Of a stretch of DNA of 64,000 nucleotides, positions 1-11,116 are shown one piece after another. The notes under the pieces are model-generated. The model had not been told where the DNA came from and ran no database searches. It saw only the letters and a program-made list of their open reading frames with translations. The translations under genes were made by a program, and so were the position numbers. Source of the stretch: Posidonia oceanica (taxonomy: Eukaryota > Streptophyta > Magnoliopsida > Alismatales > Posidoniaceae). Where the stretch lies: NCBI GenBank assembly GCA_037176725.1, contig JAZBRS010000074.1, forward strand, positions 64,918,001 to 64,982,000. Direction: 5' to 3'. Within the stretch, counting starts at the first letter, position 1. Every line of letters begins with the position of its first letter.

Positions 1-660
1 ACCGTTGGCTTTGCTTTATTGACCCGGTTGTGCTCCAGGGTACCTGCTATTGGATTGTTTTGCTTTGTTTGTCCGGTTGTGCTCCGGGCTTTGCTTTGTT
101 TATCCGGTTGTGCTCCAAGGTCTACTTTGTTTTGGTATCCCGGTTATGCTCTGGGGATCTTTTGCTTTTGTATCCCGGTTATGCTCCTGGGATCCTTGCT
201 TTGGTGTCCTAGTTATGCTCCGGGGATCTTTGCTTTGGTATCCCGGTTATACTCCGAGGTTCTTTTCTTTGATGGGGTTTGCTTTGTTTGTCCGATTGCA
301 CTCCGGAATTTGCTTTGTTTATCCGATTGTGCTCCAGGGTCTGCTTTGTTTATCCGGTTATGCTCCGAGATCTGCTTTGTTTATCTGGTTATGCTCCGGG
401 ATTTGCTTTGTTTATCCGATTGTGCTCCAGGGATCATTGCTTTAGTGTCCCAGTTATGCTCCAAGGATCCTTGCTTTTGTATCTCGGTTATGCTCTAGGG
501 ATCTTTGCTTTAGTATCCCGGTTGTGCTCCAGGGATCTTTGCTTTGGTATCCCGGTTATGCTCCGGGGATCTTTGCTTTGGTGTCTCGGTTATGCTCCGG
601 GGATCTTTTGCTTTGATTGGTTTGCTTTGTTATCTCGGTATGCTCCGGGGGTCTTTTTTA
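1..660. repeat. Tandem array of about 31-35 bp units
   Basis: About 19 degenerate units with the core GGTTATGCTCC, flanked by ATCCC on the left and GGGGATC on the right in the best-preserved copies. Unit length shifts from 31 bp on the left to 34 bp near 540-620. Lack of stop codons in the unit leaves several frames open; these are not genes. The array continues off the left edge. Confidence 0.85.
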
Positions 661-1200
661 CAGATTTGCCGAGGGGATTGCCCCAAGGGGGGTCGAAAAC
701 AAAACATGACGTGCCAAGGGGATTGCCCAAGGGAGTCGAACATAAAAACATGACGTGCCAAGGGGATTGCCCAAGGGGGTCGAACACAAAACATGACGTG
801 CCAAGGGGATTGCCCAAGGGGGTCGAAAACATGACGTGCCAAGGAGATTGCCCAAGGGGGTCGAAAACATGATGTGCCAAGGAGATTGCCCAAGGGGGTC
901 GAAAATAAAAGCATGACATGCCAAGGGGATTGCCCAAGGGGGGTCGAGAATAAAAGCATGACGTGCCAAGGGGATTGCCCAAGGGGGTCGAAAACATGAT
1001 GTGCCAAGGGGATTGCCCAAGGGGTTCGAAAATAAAACATGACGTGCCAAGGGGATTGCCCAAGGGGGTCGAACATAAAAACATGATGTGCCAAGGGGAT
1101 TGCCCAAGGGGGTCGAACACAAAATATGACATGCCAAGGGGATTGCCCAAGGGGGTCGAAAACATGACGTGCCAAGGGGATTGCCCAAGGGGGTCGAAAA
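661..1200. repeat. Tandem array of 38-44 bp units, 13 copies
   Basis: Thirteen copies of a unit with the core GGGGATTGCCCAAGGGGGTCG, separated by a variable A-rich tail that gives the length difference. All three minus-strand frames are open across the array because the unit lacks stops. Long arrays of this kind between integrase and the 3' LTR are common in Tat-lineage elements. Confidence 0.9.
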
Positions 1201-1283
1201 GGATACTTCTTTGGCTTTGCTTGCTTTGTTGGCCTAGTTGTGCTCCGGGGTTCTTTGATTTGCTCTCAATTCTGCTTTGATTT

Positions 1284-1367
1284 GTTGGACGCTGTATTTT
1301 TAGCGTTCAACGTTGGATGGGTCAAACACCGCGGCTAATGTTGGACGGCAAGACAACTGCGTATAAC
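1284..1367. repeat. 28-bp palindromic repeat, cluster 1 (3 units)
   Basis: Three contiguous units at 1284-1311, 1312-1339 and 1340-1367. Each starts with a GTTGGACGC-like half-site and ends with its inverted form. The first unit has arms GTTGGACGCT and AGCGTTCAAC around an 8-bp centre. A TATA-like TATATTA lies at 1470-1476, about 100 bp to the right and upstream of antisense gene 1. Confidence 0.9.
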
Positions 1368-1565
1368 GTCGTGAGACAGGCTGCCTGTCTTTCCAGTTCG
1401 GGCACCACCGTTTTGGCAGTAAATCTCTGATTTTATTTGGATTTCCATTCCGATGAAGGCTCCATGGCCTATATTAGACCCCATCTTGGCATGGATCTTG
1501 TAGTTCAAACATCGATCTTCCTTTCTTTATTGATTTTTCACTTGCTAGGGATTGTGCTTCTCCTC

Positions 1566-2906
1566 ATGGATTTGAGTGATATCCCGCGCCATGCCTTCCA
1601 AGTGGCCGTCTTTTCCTCTTCTTCCGACATGGTGCAACTTCGGCTGGAGGCTATACCTAATCATTTGACGAACCTTTTGGTGCATGAGAAGGTTCTTCCC
1701 GTTTTCATCATTACCCCATACTCCCATTCTCGTATTTCTTTATCTCTGTTGATTTTTCTTACTTCATAGCCCCTATCCTCTGTCAACAACAACCGTGACT
1801 CGAAAGCCTATCAGTTGGACTGGGTTCAATAATTTTGCTCTTGGGCTTTGAAGAGGTATCGGGAATGCTTGGAGGAGGCTGATCTTTGTCAGGCCCTTCG
1901 CCAGTTGCGGCAGCCTGTTGACTGGAAGGTGATTTTCAACCTTTGCGGGCTACGGAATCCTTTGACTCACACGTTCTTTTCCTCTTCAGGGGAGTTGACC
2001 ATTCTTTTGGAGGAGGTGAGTGCCCTTTTAGGTACTCAACAGGCCAACCCGTCCATTTACTATAGGGATGCCTACCTTTTGCCAATCGGGGTGGTAGGCT
2101 CTTTTTCTCTCTTAAAGCGCATCTTCGGCTCTATTGTTGTGCCAGAGGACCTGGTGCTAGATGGCTGTATCAAACTCTCCTCCTTATGGAAATTTTTCTG
2201 GAAACAACGCGACAGCATCCGCTCTGAGGCTTCCTGCTTGGAATGTGTCTTTATTCTGATCGAGGGACTGGTACTCTTCCCAAATGAAGCTCTGACCATT
2301 AGCGCCTACCATGCTGAGCTCATTTGCATCTGCGTTCGCAATCCGGAGAAATGCTTGAGTCAGTCTGTTTTGGCTTTTACCATCCAGGGCTTATCCAGTG
2401 CCTGCCTCGGGGGACCATTCTTTGGCTCGCCTTTGCTAGTTCTGCGCTGGTTAGAGGAGCATTTTCTTCTGCCCGCCTTTGATGCTAGCCTTCCCTTGGA
2501 GGAGTACATTCACCGTTTATGTGCTTGTGAGGTCAAGCCCTAAATGGACTCCTTCAGTCCTCCCTCGTCTTTCAGGACAGTGTCTGACCCAGAGTACTTT
2601 CTAACGCTGATTGGGGTGACTGAGTTTGTGAGGTACAACCCTCAGCGATGCTTCTCGATGCTGGGTACTCCTCGAGCTATACCTCCCTTGCCTCGTTTCT
2701 CTGACATGATTCTCCCACGCTTGAGAGACACCCTCGAGGACATCATTCAGGTTTTCTATTAGGCTGGCACTTGGGACGGGAAGGGGCGAAACCGAGTCCT
2801 TTCTGCATGGGAGAACTCGAACGCAGATCGCGAAGCCATCTCTCTTGCTACTTATGATGCTTGGTATGAGGGCGTGCGGCCTAAGTTGTTCATTGAATTT
2901 CCTTGA
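1566..2906 (+). pseudogene. Antisense gene 1 of element A: plant-mobile-domain-like protein, broken
   Basis: The plus-strand frame from about 1848 to the TGA at 2904-2906 carries motifs typical of the aminotransferase-like plant mobile domain: NPLTHTFFSSSGELTILLEEVSALLG near the N-terminus, then a Cys/Leu-rich helical middle and GPFFGSPLLVLRWLEEHF. Two in-frame stops interrupt it, TAA at 2541-2543 and TAG at 2760-2762. A likely first exon begins at the ATG at 1566 (MDLSDIPRHAFQ) and ends near LLVHEK at about 1691. The intervening intron is inferred from the better-preserved third gene and its acceptor is unclear. An AATAAA lies at 2948-2953. The function of this domain in retrotransposons is unknown. 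It is related to the other two antisense genes only at motif level. Confidence 0.6.
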
Positions 2907-3042
2907 AAGAGACAGAAAATGTAGTTAGAAATGTATCATTTATCATCAATAAAATTTATTTCGTCTCTTTGTCTCTTTTAAATGAATTTCTATGAGTTGA
3001 ATGAAAGCATCAGAATTCAGAACACTTCCCTGAACTTAAAGT
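2907..3042. other. 3' flank of antisense gene 1
   Basis: A/T-rich spacer with AATAAA at 2948-2953, 42 bp beyond the stop codon, where a poly(A) signal is expected for the plus-strand gene. Nothing else is visible. Confidence 0.5.
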
Positions 3043-3189
3043 GCTGTACGCTGAAACTGGAGCGGCCAACGTTGTACGCTGGGAAACTAGTGGATAACGT
3101 TTTAACTCTCAAAACGTTGGACGGGCCATAGGGCGCGTATAACATTCCTTCTTCCCGATGTGTTGGACGCGGCAATTCACGTGGATAAC
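3043..3189. repeat. 28-bp palindromic repeat, cluster 2 (4 units)
   Basis: Units at 3043-3070, 3071-3098, 3116-3143 and 3162-3189, the middle ones separated by 17- and 18-bp remnants. Unit ends read CCAAC, ATAAC, ATAAC and ATAAC, and the next unit starts with GTT wherever two are contiguous, so the boundary itself is a palindrome centred on AACGTT. Confidence 0.9.
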
Positions 3190-3198
3190 GTTGAATGG

Positions 3199-3205
3199 TA
3201 TAAAA
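3199..3205 (+). promoter_or_regulatory. TATA box of antisense gene 2
   Basis: TATAAAA lies 9 bp after the last 28-bp unit of cluster 2 and about 110 bp before the first ATG of the gene. Sequence and spacing fit a plant Pol II core promoter on the plus strand. No transcription data are available. Confidence 0.6.
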
Positions 3206-3312
3206 CCCTCGTCTTACGCCACAGGTGGTCACCTACACCTCTTCTCTTCTTCTTCTCCAGCGCCAGAGAGTTCTCCGGCGATCTTTCTTCCTATTCCAGT
3301 GAGATCACTCCG

Positions 3313-6030
3313 ATGGAAAAGAGAATCTCCCACTTCTACACTCGGACAGCGAAGAGGGCTCAGACGAGGCCTTTGCCTTTCGACGAGCCTTCATTATAGA
3401 CGCTGGTAGCTGGCCCAGCTGCGGGGGAGACGGCGGCGAGGGCTGCGGAGGCCACCGGCGTTGCCGTGGCAGGCGGGGCTGTGCCTATGGAGGCCAGTTC
3501 TCCCACTGTGGGAGTGGTGGCCGAGGTTGCTGAAACGGAGGTGGCTTCTGGGGCAGCCGTGGAGGCGTGCTGGACTGCGGCGAAGACGGCGGCGGCTGGT
3601 GGTGACGTGGCAGGGGCCGAGGTGATGACCGGCAGTGATGCCGAAGCTGCGGGAGTGAAGACGAGGATTGCTGATGGTGGTACCGCGGAGGCCGAGGTGG
3701 CGGCTTGTGGTGACACCATGGAGGCTGAGGCGACGGCCAGTGGGGATGCCGTGGGGGCGGACTCTGGTTCCAGGGAGGCCGTAGAGACGACGGCAGAGGT
3801 AGACTCTAGTTCCAGCAGCTCTTTTAGCTACGAGGACTCAGAGGAGACGGTCTCGGAGACGAGGCCCGAGGTTGGCCTGGATGAGGCGGGGCCTACGGAG
3901 GTGCCAGAGGCAAGGCCAGTCGATCCTTTCATTGCGCAATTTGGTGAGGACGACGGTTGGTGGTGGAACATGGTCGACTTTGGTCGACAGGAGGCAGAGG
4001 GTGATGCGAGGGATCCCCCGGACTACTGGCGGGAGCAGATCCCTCGAGAGGAGGTGCAGGCATCGGGACCCCGTAGGGACACATCTCGATCGAAGTACGC
4101 CACTGCCACACTAGCTTCGAGGGGGCAGATAGACATCTTTTCATTTTTCCTTCATTTTATTCAATTATTTCATCTTGACTGATGATTCTCTTGCTTGTTT
4201 GCAGAGTCGAGCACCAGCCGTGACCCGTTGCTACTGGGGTCAGGTCCGCCAGTCCTACGGCTTGTTGGCTACTTTCCAGTAGGAGCACCTGAATCAGATG
4301 GGTTTTGGGCATTTCCTGTCCATCCCGGACTTTCCCCTCCGTCCGATGTTCTTGGAGGCTATCGTCGAGCGGTGGAACTTCTGCACGAGCTCGATTGTCA
4401 CGAGGGTGGGCGAGTTTGTCCTCTCCCTTGAGGACATGGTGCGGCTGACCGGTCTCCGGGTCACAGGCAGACCAGTGACAGGGTGGGTGCGCTCGGGCTA
4501 TTCAGCCTTGGCGCAGGAGCTTGTTGGACATCAGATAGCCATGAGCGGAGAGCAGCTTGTGGTGATCACTTCCGAGGTTCGCCGAGTTAGAGAGTTGGCA
4601 GAGACAGTAGCCAGACCGGGCGTGGAGGCCGACCAGCAGCTGCGGGCCTTCCTCCTAGTGCTGTTCGGGGAGGTGTTCTTTTCGCACTCCTCCTCGAAGC
4701 TCTCGGCGTGGTTCCTTCCTCTCTTGGCAGACTTGGAGCGCGTGGGAGAGTACGCCTGGGGTGCGGCCAGCTTGGCGCACCTATACTCTACCCTTTTCCC
4801 TTTTACTGACGGCAGTTCTCGCCAGCTAGGTAGGAACCTGCCGTTCCTTCAGGTAAAATCTGCATTTTTTTAAGCTTCCACTGGATATTATATTCTTCCT
4901 AAAAGCTTCCTTGTTTTGCATGCAAATGTGGGCGTGGGACCACTTCGCCTTTCTATGACCTGCCCCTCCTTCGGTTCCTCCTACCGGTGTCCCCTTTCCT
5001 GGGGGACTGTTTTGGGCCGCTGCTGAGTAGGCCCTCGAGCCTGCAGATGACAACCACTATGTCGGTCGTCTGCTTTTTGAGCTCCTTGTCCCGGCTCAGG
5101 TAACTTGCTTCTTTTAATTTCAGCTTCTATTTATTCATTTATGCTGCTTGCTGACATGTATTGCTCCCTTCAGGTGATTTGGCATCCATATGTTGAGGGA
5201 GAGCATGCGGATGACCCTGATAATGCCCGTGATCGAGCCATTTTCGACCGGGACGTATGGATCCACTACTGGAACCACTATCACTTCCAACAGATTGGCA
5301 GGGCGCTACAATAGTTGGGGCGTCAGCAAATTCAGCCTCTACCTCCTCCTCATCGAGTTTGGCAAGAGACACACGGTCGGGGCAGTCGTGCTCGTCATTG
5401 GGTGGACGTCTACGGTCCACAACTCTTGGACTGGGCCCGTCGCGGTTCTCCTGCTCCGACGGATGCCACAGAGGAGGATGAGGCGGTGTGGGCCGAGTGG
5501 ATAGACCGGGAGTTTTCCTCTTTGATGATCTTCCACCGATCCCAGTTCCTCAGGCACGGGAACCTTCCCTTGGGAGACACAGATGCTGGGGAGGCGGTGG
5601 TATCCCGTGCGGCTCTGCCGGGGGAGGTTCAATCTTACCGAGCCTAGCTGGAGATAGCGATGAGCTCCTGAATTTCATTTCTGTAGACTGTTAATTCAAT
5701 TTGGCTGACTTGCTTTCTTTCTTTTGCAGCTCAAGGTGGTAGATGAGCGGGCTCTAACATTTTGATTGCTTCTCTCCTCAGGGCACAGCGGGGGTTATCT
5801 CCCAGCTTGAGTTTGAGCTTGGGCATTACCGAAGGTTTGCCTTTACAGCAGGTGCCAAGCTCGGGGTGCCCGTTCCTTCTGTACCGAGTCATCGGTCGGG
5901 TAGCCACCACTCTCGGTCCATTTCCAGGGCTCCGTCGGGCGTTTCTGTTCGACAGTCGCCTCGTCTTCCTAGCGCTCCTTCTCCGGCTCCTACTTCAGCT
6001 CCCGAGGGTGAGGGAGAGAGTGCTCCTTAG
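3313..6030 (+). pseudogene. Antisense gene 2 of element A: multi-exon plant-mobile-domain-like protein, broken
   Basis: Exon 1 starts at ATG 3313 (MEKRISHFYTRTAKR) and encodes a long Ala/Glu/Ser-rich acidic segment to about 4090, with one TAG at 3397-3399. Exon 2 is 4205-4852, bounded by TTGTTTGCAG and CAG/GTAAAA. It holds the mobile-domain core: an ERWNFCTSS segment, then GEFVLSLEDMVRLTGLRVTG. Exon 3 is about 4926-5099 (WAWDHFAF, two stops) and ends CAG/GTAAC. Exon 4 starts at 5174 after CCCTTCAG and runs to about 5645 (VIWHPYVEGEHADD, then HYWNHYHFQQIG). Two more acceptor-like sites at 5729 and about 5780 precede a Ser/Pro-rich tail. Exon borders keep the frame, so it was once a spliced gene. 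Several stops (TAG, TGA) now break it. The donor of intron 1 is not resolved. Confidence 0.6.
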
Positions 6031-6510
6031 CTTCTGTACTTCAGGGGTATGCCCCGGTTACCTTGTAAAACGATTGTATATTTTGAAATGATATAGATTT
6101 CTGCACGCTCAGCAAACTTGTCAAATACTTCTTTTAAACAACCTTTCTCAAAGCTAAAATGAGCTCAAGCGACCAATATGGTGAAATAATGGCCCTTAAT
6201 CCAAATTAACTTGAAACCAGTGTACTCAAGTGAAATAGTATGTAAATGACATAGTTATAAGGAAAGATTTCACCTGGAAGCTTAAAAATTGAATTTTGAA
6301 GTCGTCGATGCCTTAATGAGCCATTTACTTGATGAAATGAGCAACCAGAGATTCTGACTGGCCCGGATGTCCAAAAAATATGAAACCAACGCTCACACGT
6401 GTATTTCAACTTAGTTAAACCTCTGGGGCGGGTAAAATAGGCTCATGCAACTCAATCACGGATTAGGGGGCAATCCAGCCAAGTTCAGTAACTTAAGTCA
6501 CTGATAAAAC
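6031..6510. other. Spacer with no gene
   Basis: A/T-rich non-coding sequence after antisense gene 2. No clean AATAAA and no repeat family other than the next 28-bp cluster are visible. Confidence 0.4.
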
Positions 6511-6642
6511 GTTATACACCTCATCTGGTGTGGCCAATGTTATCCGCTTCAATTTCTACGTCCAACACCGGGTAGCTGATCTAAATGTTATATGCTTCAA
6601 GTAGCGTGGCTAACGTTGGACGCACTCTATCTCGCGTACAAC
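6511..6642. repeat. 28-bp palindromic repeat, cluster 3 (4 units)
   Basis: Units at 6511-6538, 6539-6566, 6587-6614 and 6615-6642, with a 20-bp gap in the middle. The last unit has arms GTTGGACGC and GCGTACAAC. Upstream of antisense gene 3. Confidence 0.9.
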
Positions 6643-6753
6643 GAAGCGAGCCCAGAATCCTTTCTTTCCTTTCCTGTTCTTGGCTAATCTTCCGGAATGC
6701 TGCGAAATTTTCTCAATGCCCGTGTGTGGGATTTCCGATGGCCCTCTTGTGCT

Positions 6754-6760
6754 TATAAAA
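6754..6760 (+). promoter_or_regulatory. TATA box of antisense gene 3
   Basis: TATAAAA lies 111 bp after the end of cluster 3 and about 100 bp before the ATG at 6858, the spacing expected of a plus-strand Pol II promoter. Confidence 0.6.
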
Positions 6761-6857
6761 GCCTAGCCACCCCTTGAATTTTTATGCACACTTGCCCCTT
6801 TCCTCCCTACTGATTTCTTCTTGATTTATGCTTCTTCCTTTCCTCTCTTTTGCTCTC

Positions 6858-8203
6858 ATGGTTTCTAGTTCAATTCCCAACGTCTTCATGCACAACAAGA
6901 AGGGTGTTGCAAGACCTTTGGAAGAGATTGAAGGGCATATGATGTCCCTTATCAAAATGGGGAAGGTATGATCTTCTTCATTGGTCCTTTCACTCTCCTT
7001 TGTTCCTCATGCTTTCGAATTTCTTTGCAGGAAATCCTCAATTTTACCAAAACACCTTGCTTTGATAATGACTTCCCCTACTACTCCACTTGGCTGAAGG
7101 ACTTTGTGCTTTGGGCTCGAGAAAGGAAATCTGTTTTGGCCCGTACGTGCTTTGATGGACTTTTGGATTTATTGGGGGCAAACTTGGACTGGCCCCTGCT
7201 TCATGCCTCATGCGCCTTCTGGAGTCCTGAGACTCACACTTTCTTCTTTGGGGGTTGTGAGGCGACAATCCTAGTAGAGGATGTTCATGGCCTGCTTGGT
7301 GTGACTCAGATTGGAGCAGCCCAGCCAGATATTGACTTCCCATTGCCATACAGAACAGCAGATATGCAAACATTCGTAGACCGTATCTTCACCCTTCCGC
7401 CTACCTTCCCAGTAATTAGAGGTCGCAGGCTTAACTTGGCACATCTGTACTTCAGCTTCCGGCGGATTGAAGACTCTACCTCTCAGGATCAGCTGCTGGT
7501 GTGTCTGCATTTATTGATTGGAGGCCTCACTTTATTTGTCACCAAGGACTTCTCCTTGGATGTCTATCACACTGAGTTCTTGATAGGGCTTACTGAGCAT
7601 TTCTGGCGTTCTCCTTCAATCGCCATTCTTGCTGCTACATATCTCGGTCTGACCAGTGTTTCCACCGAAGGGGATTTTGTAGGCTCTCCTTTCCCTCTTT
7701 CTAGGTGGCTGTAGGTCCATTTCCCGAGGCTTGGGCCTGTGAAGACAGATTTGATTGAGGAAAGTGTTTGCTCTTTGTCCTCTGCCCCTATTAACATCTT
7801 TGCACCTTCCACGTCCCTTTATCATAAGCACTAGGCGCGAGGTTCTTCAGTTGAGTTGGAGTTGATAGGGCCCACCCACTTTTTGGTGTACAACTCCCAT
7901 TGTTGCTTCGAGATGGTGGGGCAGAAGAAAGGGGTGCCACCTCGGCTAAGCTTTATTCCTCGCATTCGGGTTCGGGAGCACAGTCTTCCATCTGATGCAG
8001 TAATGGTGTACTACATTCGGGCTCTTTGGTCGTCTTTGGACCGTCATGATGATTCAGAGGGGCCATCAGCTACTCCCTCGGCTTGCTGCCTACCATGGGA
8101 GGATGCGCACTGGAGGTGGTATTCAAAGCTACTGCCCAAACCCGAGGAGTGGGTAGAAGCGACGGGCATGCTGCGCAGGAAAAGGAAGAAGATGATTAGA
8201 TAG
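6858..8203 (+). pseudogene. Antisense gene 3 of element A: two-exon plant-mobile-domain-like protein, two stops
   Basis: Exon 1 is 6858-6965 (MVSSSIPNVFMHNKKG, ending KMGK). A 65-bp phase-0 intron (6966-7030) starts GTATGATC and ends TTTCTTTGCAG. Exon 2 runs from 7031 to the stop ending at 8203. The protein shows the mobile-domain signature FWSPETHTFFFGG followed by ATILVEDVHGLLGV, then a Leu-rich helical region and DFVGSPFPLSRWL. The C-terminus is basic (LRRKRKKMIR) and could act as a nuclear localisation signal. Two TAG codons interrupt exon 2, at 7712-7714 and 7832-7834. An AATAAA lies at 8253-8258, 50 bp after the stop. TATA box, clean intron and poly(A) signal together show an independent plus-strand transcription unit inside a minus-strand retrotransposon. 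The molecular role of the domain here is unknown. Confidence 0.7.
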
Positions 8204-8390
8204 GCAATTATTGTAATCTTTTATTTTTGGGGACCATGTATCTCTTCAAAGGAATAAATATATCTTTCATTTTTTCCATCTTTGTTCATGTGTTTTGGAC
8301 TGTTCTGAGTTTAGAAATACTCCCTAGTGGCTTTGATATTTGATCAAAGGCCCTTTGTCCAAATTCTGCAATTTAAGTCACAGTTAAAAT

Positions 8391-8517
8391 GTAAGACGCT
8401 TAAACTGGCACTTATAACGTAAGACGCGTGATAACAGGCATCCAATATCCCTCTGTTGGTCGTTATACGCTTCAGATACTGCGTCTAACGTTGGACGCTG
8501 GTATTTGCTCGTTTAAC
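8391..8517. repeat. 28-bp palindromic repeat, cluster 4 (4 units)
   Basis: Units at 8391-8418, 8419-8446, 8462-8489 and 8490-8517. This cluster sits between the 3' ends of two convergent genes (antisense gene 3 and integrase), so a purely promoter-proximal role does not explain it. Confidence 0.9.
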
Positions 8518-9896
8518 GCCCCCGAATTGTTCTCCTACACAACCTCAGCAAATTTGTTAATCCATCTAGGGGGATTATTGCCCCTAGTCCAAAGTGACTT
8601 CTGGAAACTCAGAAACATCCTTAATACTGTGAAATCAAAATGGTTACAGAAAACTTGGTAACAACCTATATACAATGCATACTTTAAGCAAACCTAATGC
8701 TATGAATGGGAAAAAAGAAGTCTTAATGTAATGGAGAAGTTAAGGGAAACTTAGGTTTTGAATAACAAGTATTGGCCTCAGCTTTGTTGTCTAAAGATGA
8801 TATGCCAGACGAGGGACTGTCTCTTCTCGAGATCCCAGTCTTAGCTCGTAGTCGAATACCAAGTGACCGTCCTGAATCAGAGGGGTTAAGTACGACGCGG
8901 AGTCGTAAAATGTCCTAAATTTTCGCATCATTGGCCTTACTTGTTATCAGTTTCATGAGGTGATGTTGGTTTGGTAGATTTTACCCTACTCACTATTTTT
9001 GGATTTTTGGTTTTATCATATTTTTGGATTTTTGATTTTATCATTTTTTTTATTTTATCATTTTTTTGGAATTTTGATTTTATCATTTTTTTGGATTTTT
9101 TATTTTATCATTTTTTTTTGGATTTTTTATTTTATGGGAGACGAAGAATCCTCTGGGAAGTTGGGAAACTGGGAACCTCATGGCTAGAAAACCTTGACAG
9201 TTTGGTCCCTTATGCATCTCAGAGTCAGAAAATATCTCGGGCTCGCTTTGGCACCTAACTGCCCCTAGACCTAGGCCTCTGCCCCTTGCCTCTAATGTGT
9301 ACAGTGCGGGATGTGGGTGGAAGGAAAGTCCATGCCCTATCCTTAGATGTCGGCTGAAGATTTGAAGCCTAAACCCCTCCTAGTTCAAGGTTGATTCCTA
9401 CTACGCTTAGTATTCCCCAACTTTTCAATTTTGGCTCTTGGACAGCTTCTTTGCTGCCTTCTTTTCCATTCTCTTTCTTTTCTTGCACATGGACAGCTTC
9501 TTTGCTGCCTTCTTTTCTGACCCTTTTGTTTTCTTTTCTGGGTATTTTGGCAAGTAGTCTCACCCCTTCCAAGTGCTCAGTCAATGGATATTCGTTCCTT
9601 AACGAACCGAGATACTCTTTTATTTGGTACACTCCCCTCTTTTCTGCGCTTCTAGGTTTTGGCCTTAGACGCCTACCCGATTTGTACTAGGGTAACGTGT
9701 CTGACTTGAGGGATGTGTGTGGACTTGTTATTCATGAACTGGGAGGGGGCTCCTTATGATTTGCCTCTATCTCAGTGTTAGACCATTTCCTTTCCTTCTC
9801 CACGAAGTATTTGTGGGGTGAGGCTAAGGTATGATTCCTAGGCTTCAACAGCAGTAGGCCCTTAAGCACGGGTAGTCTAATGGCTCAGTGTGCATG
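8518..9896. other. Spacer between integrase and antisense gene 3
   Basis: No gene seen. It holds a T-rich array at about 8993-9138 (units of about 20-30 bp, variants of ATTTTATCATTTTTTTGG) and a direct repeat of GGACAGCTTCTTTGCTGCC near 9437 and 9490. Open frames over these tracts reflect composition. Confidence 0.6.
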
Positions 9897-10790
9897 TCAA
9901 GGGTAGTACCTTTTAAGGTACAGTGCATTCCAGGGATATTCAAGCCTAGTGTCATCCTCTCTGGCCAAACAATAGGCATTGCCCGGATATGCCTCAACCA
10001 CCAAGTATGGTCCTTCCCAATTTGGTCTCAGTTTCCCATTCTTGCGAGGAAGGATTTCTTTAAGCACCCATTCACCAACATTGAATTTACGTTCAATTAC
10101 TTTCTTCTTATATGCTCTTGCAAGTCGTTCTTGGTAGAGCCGTGCATGCTCAGCTGCTTGCAACCGCTTCTCATCTAGCAAATCCAACTGTAGACTTAAT
10201 AATTGCCTCTTATCCTCGGTAGTTATCTCATCGTCGAGTTGTACCCTAGATGAGGGGACCATGACCTCAAATGAGACTACCGTCTCCATACCATAAGTAA
10301 GCACAAACGGAGTTTGGCCCGTAGGCATTCTTATGGAGGTTTGATAGGCCCATAAGGTATCAATTAGCTTATCTGTCCAGTCATGTCCCTTGGTTCCTCC
10401 TACCGTTTTCTTAAGGATTCGGATTAACGTTTTATTAGTAACTTCAGCTTGCCCATTACCCTAGGGGTAATATGGCGATGAATGATGCAATTCAATCTTA
10501 AACTTCTTACAGAGCTTTTTGAAGTCTTGGGATACGAAGATTGTGCCATTGTCTGCTACTAATTTCTTTGGGATCCCGAACCTTGAGAGGATATTTTTCC
10601 GTACGAACTTGCAAAGATTTGAAGCTTTGATTTCAATGAACGCTTCTGCTTTAGCCCATTTAGTGAAGTACTCAGTGGCCGTGAGGATGAACCTATTCTG
10701 CTTTTCGATGTCGAATGATCCCACGACATCAAATGCCCACATGGAGAAGGGCTACACCATTTGAGTCGGATTCAACTCTGATGCTGGTGC
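9897..10790 (-). pseudogene. Element A integrase, broken
   Basis: Minus-strand translation gives an integrase core: WAFDVVGSFD (first Asp), YFTKWAKAEAF, SRFGIPKKLVADNG (second Asp), HHSSPYYP and GNGQAE (Glu). It continues into the C-terminal part with MPTGQTPFVLTYGMETV, RKFNVGEWVLKEILP and NWEGPYLVVEAYPGNAY, ending NALYLKRYYP at 9897. The catalytic D, D, E are all present. A TAG replaces the usual Gln between YYP and GNGQAE, and another stop lies near 10757. The N-terminal zinc-binding part (10800-11110) is too degraded to delimit. This enzyme would insert the cDNA copy into chromosomes. Confidence 0.85.
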
Positions 10791-11116
10791 ACGTATTCTA
10801 TCTGCATGGATCTAGCACTGCTTGCACCTTCTCACTTTCTTTGCGCAATCTACCTCCATTGTAGGCCAGTAGTACTCTCTGCGCAGTATCATTTTTGCCA
10901 TGAATTGAGAGCTGATGTGTCCTCCACATACGCCTTCATGCATTTCTCCGATGATAACTTCAACCTCCTCATAATGACACAGTGCAGCTCTATTCCGCTG
11001 AAAGACCTTTTGAAAAGGATCCCGGCTCTCATGAAGTATCTTGTAGCCATCCTCCGAACTGCCTCTTTGTCTTGTGAAGTTGCGTAGTCGGGGAAAATCC
11101 CGTCTTGAATGTAGTT

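Noticed and set aside
590..1188. Three overlapping minus-strand ORFs of 176-191 codons.
   Set aside because: All three frames are open because the 38-44 bp tandem unit has no stops; the proteins are periodic and unlike any domain.
1284..8517. 28-bp repeats with variable centres resemble a CRISPR array.
   Set aside because: The variable part is only about 10 bp and lies inside the palindrome, clusters have 2-4 units, there are no cas genes, and the context is a plant retrotransposon.
9391..9690. Plus-strand ORF of 99 codons next to integrase.
   Set aside because: It follows a duplicated T/C-rich segment and has no recognisable domain or promoter.
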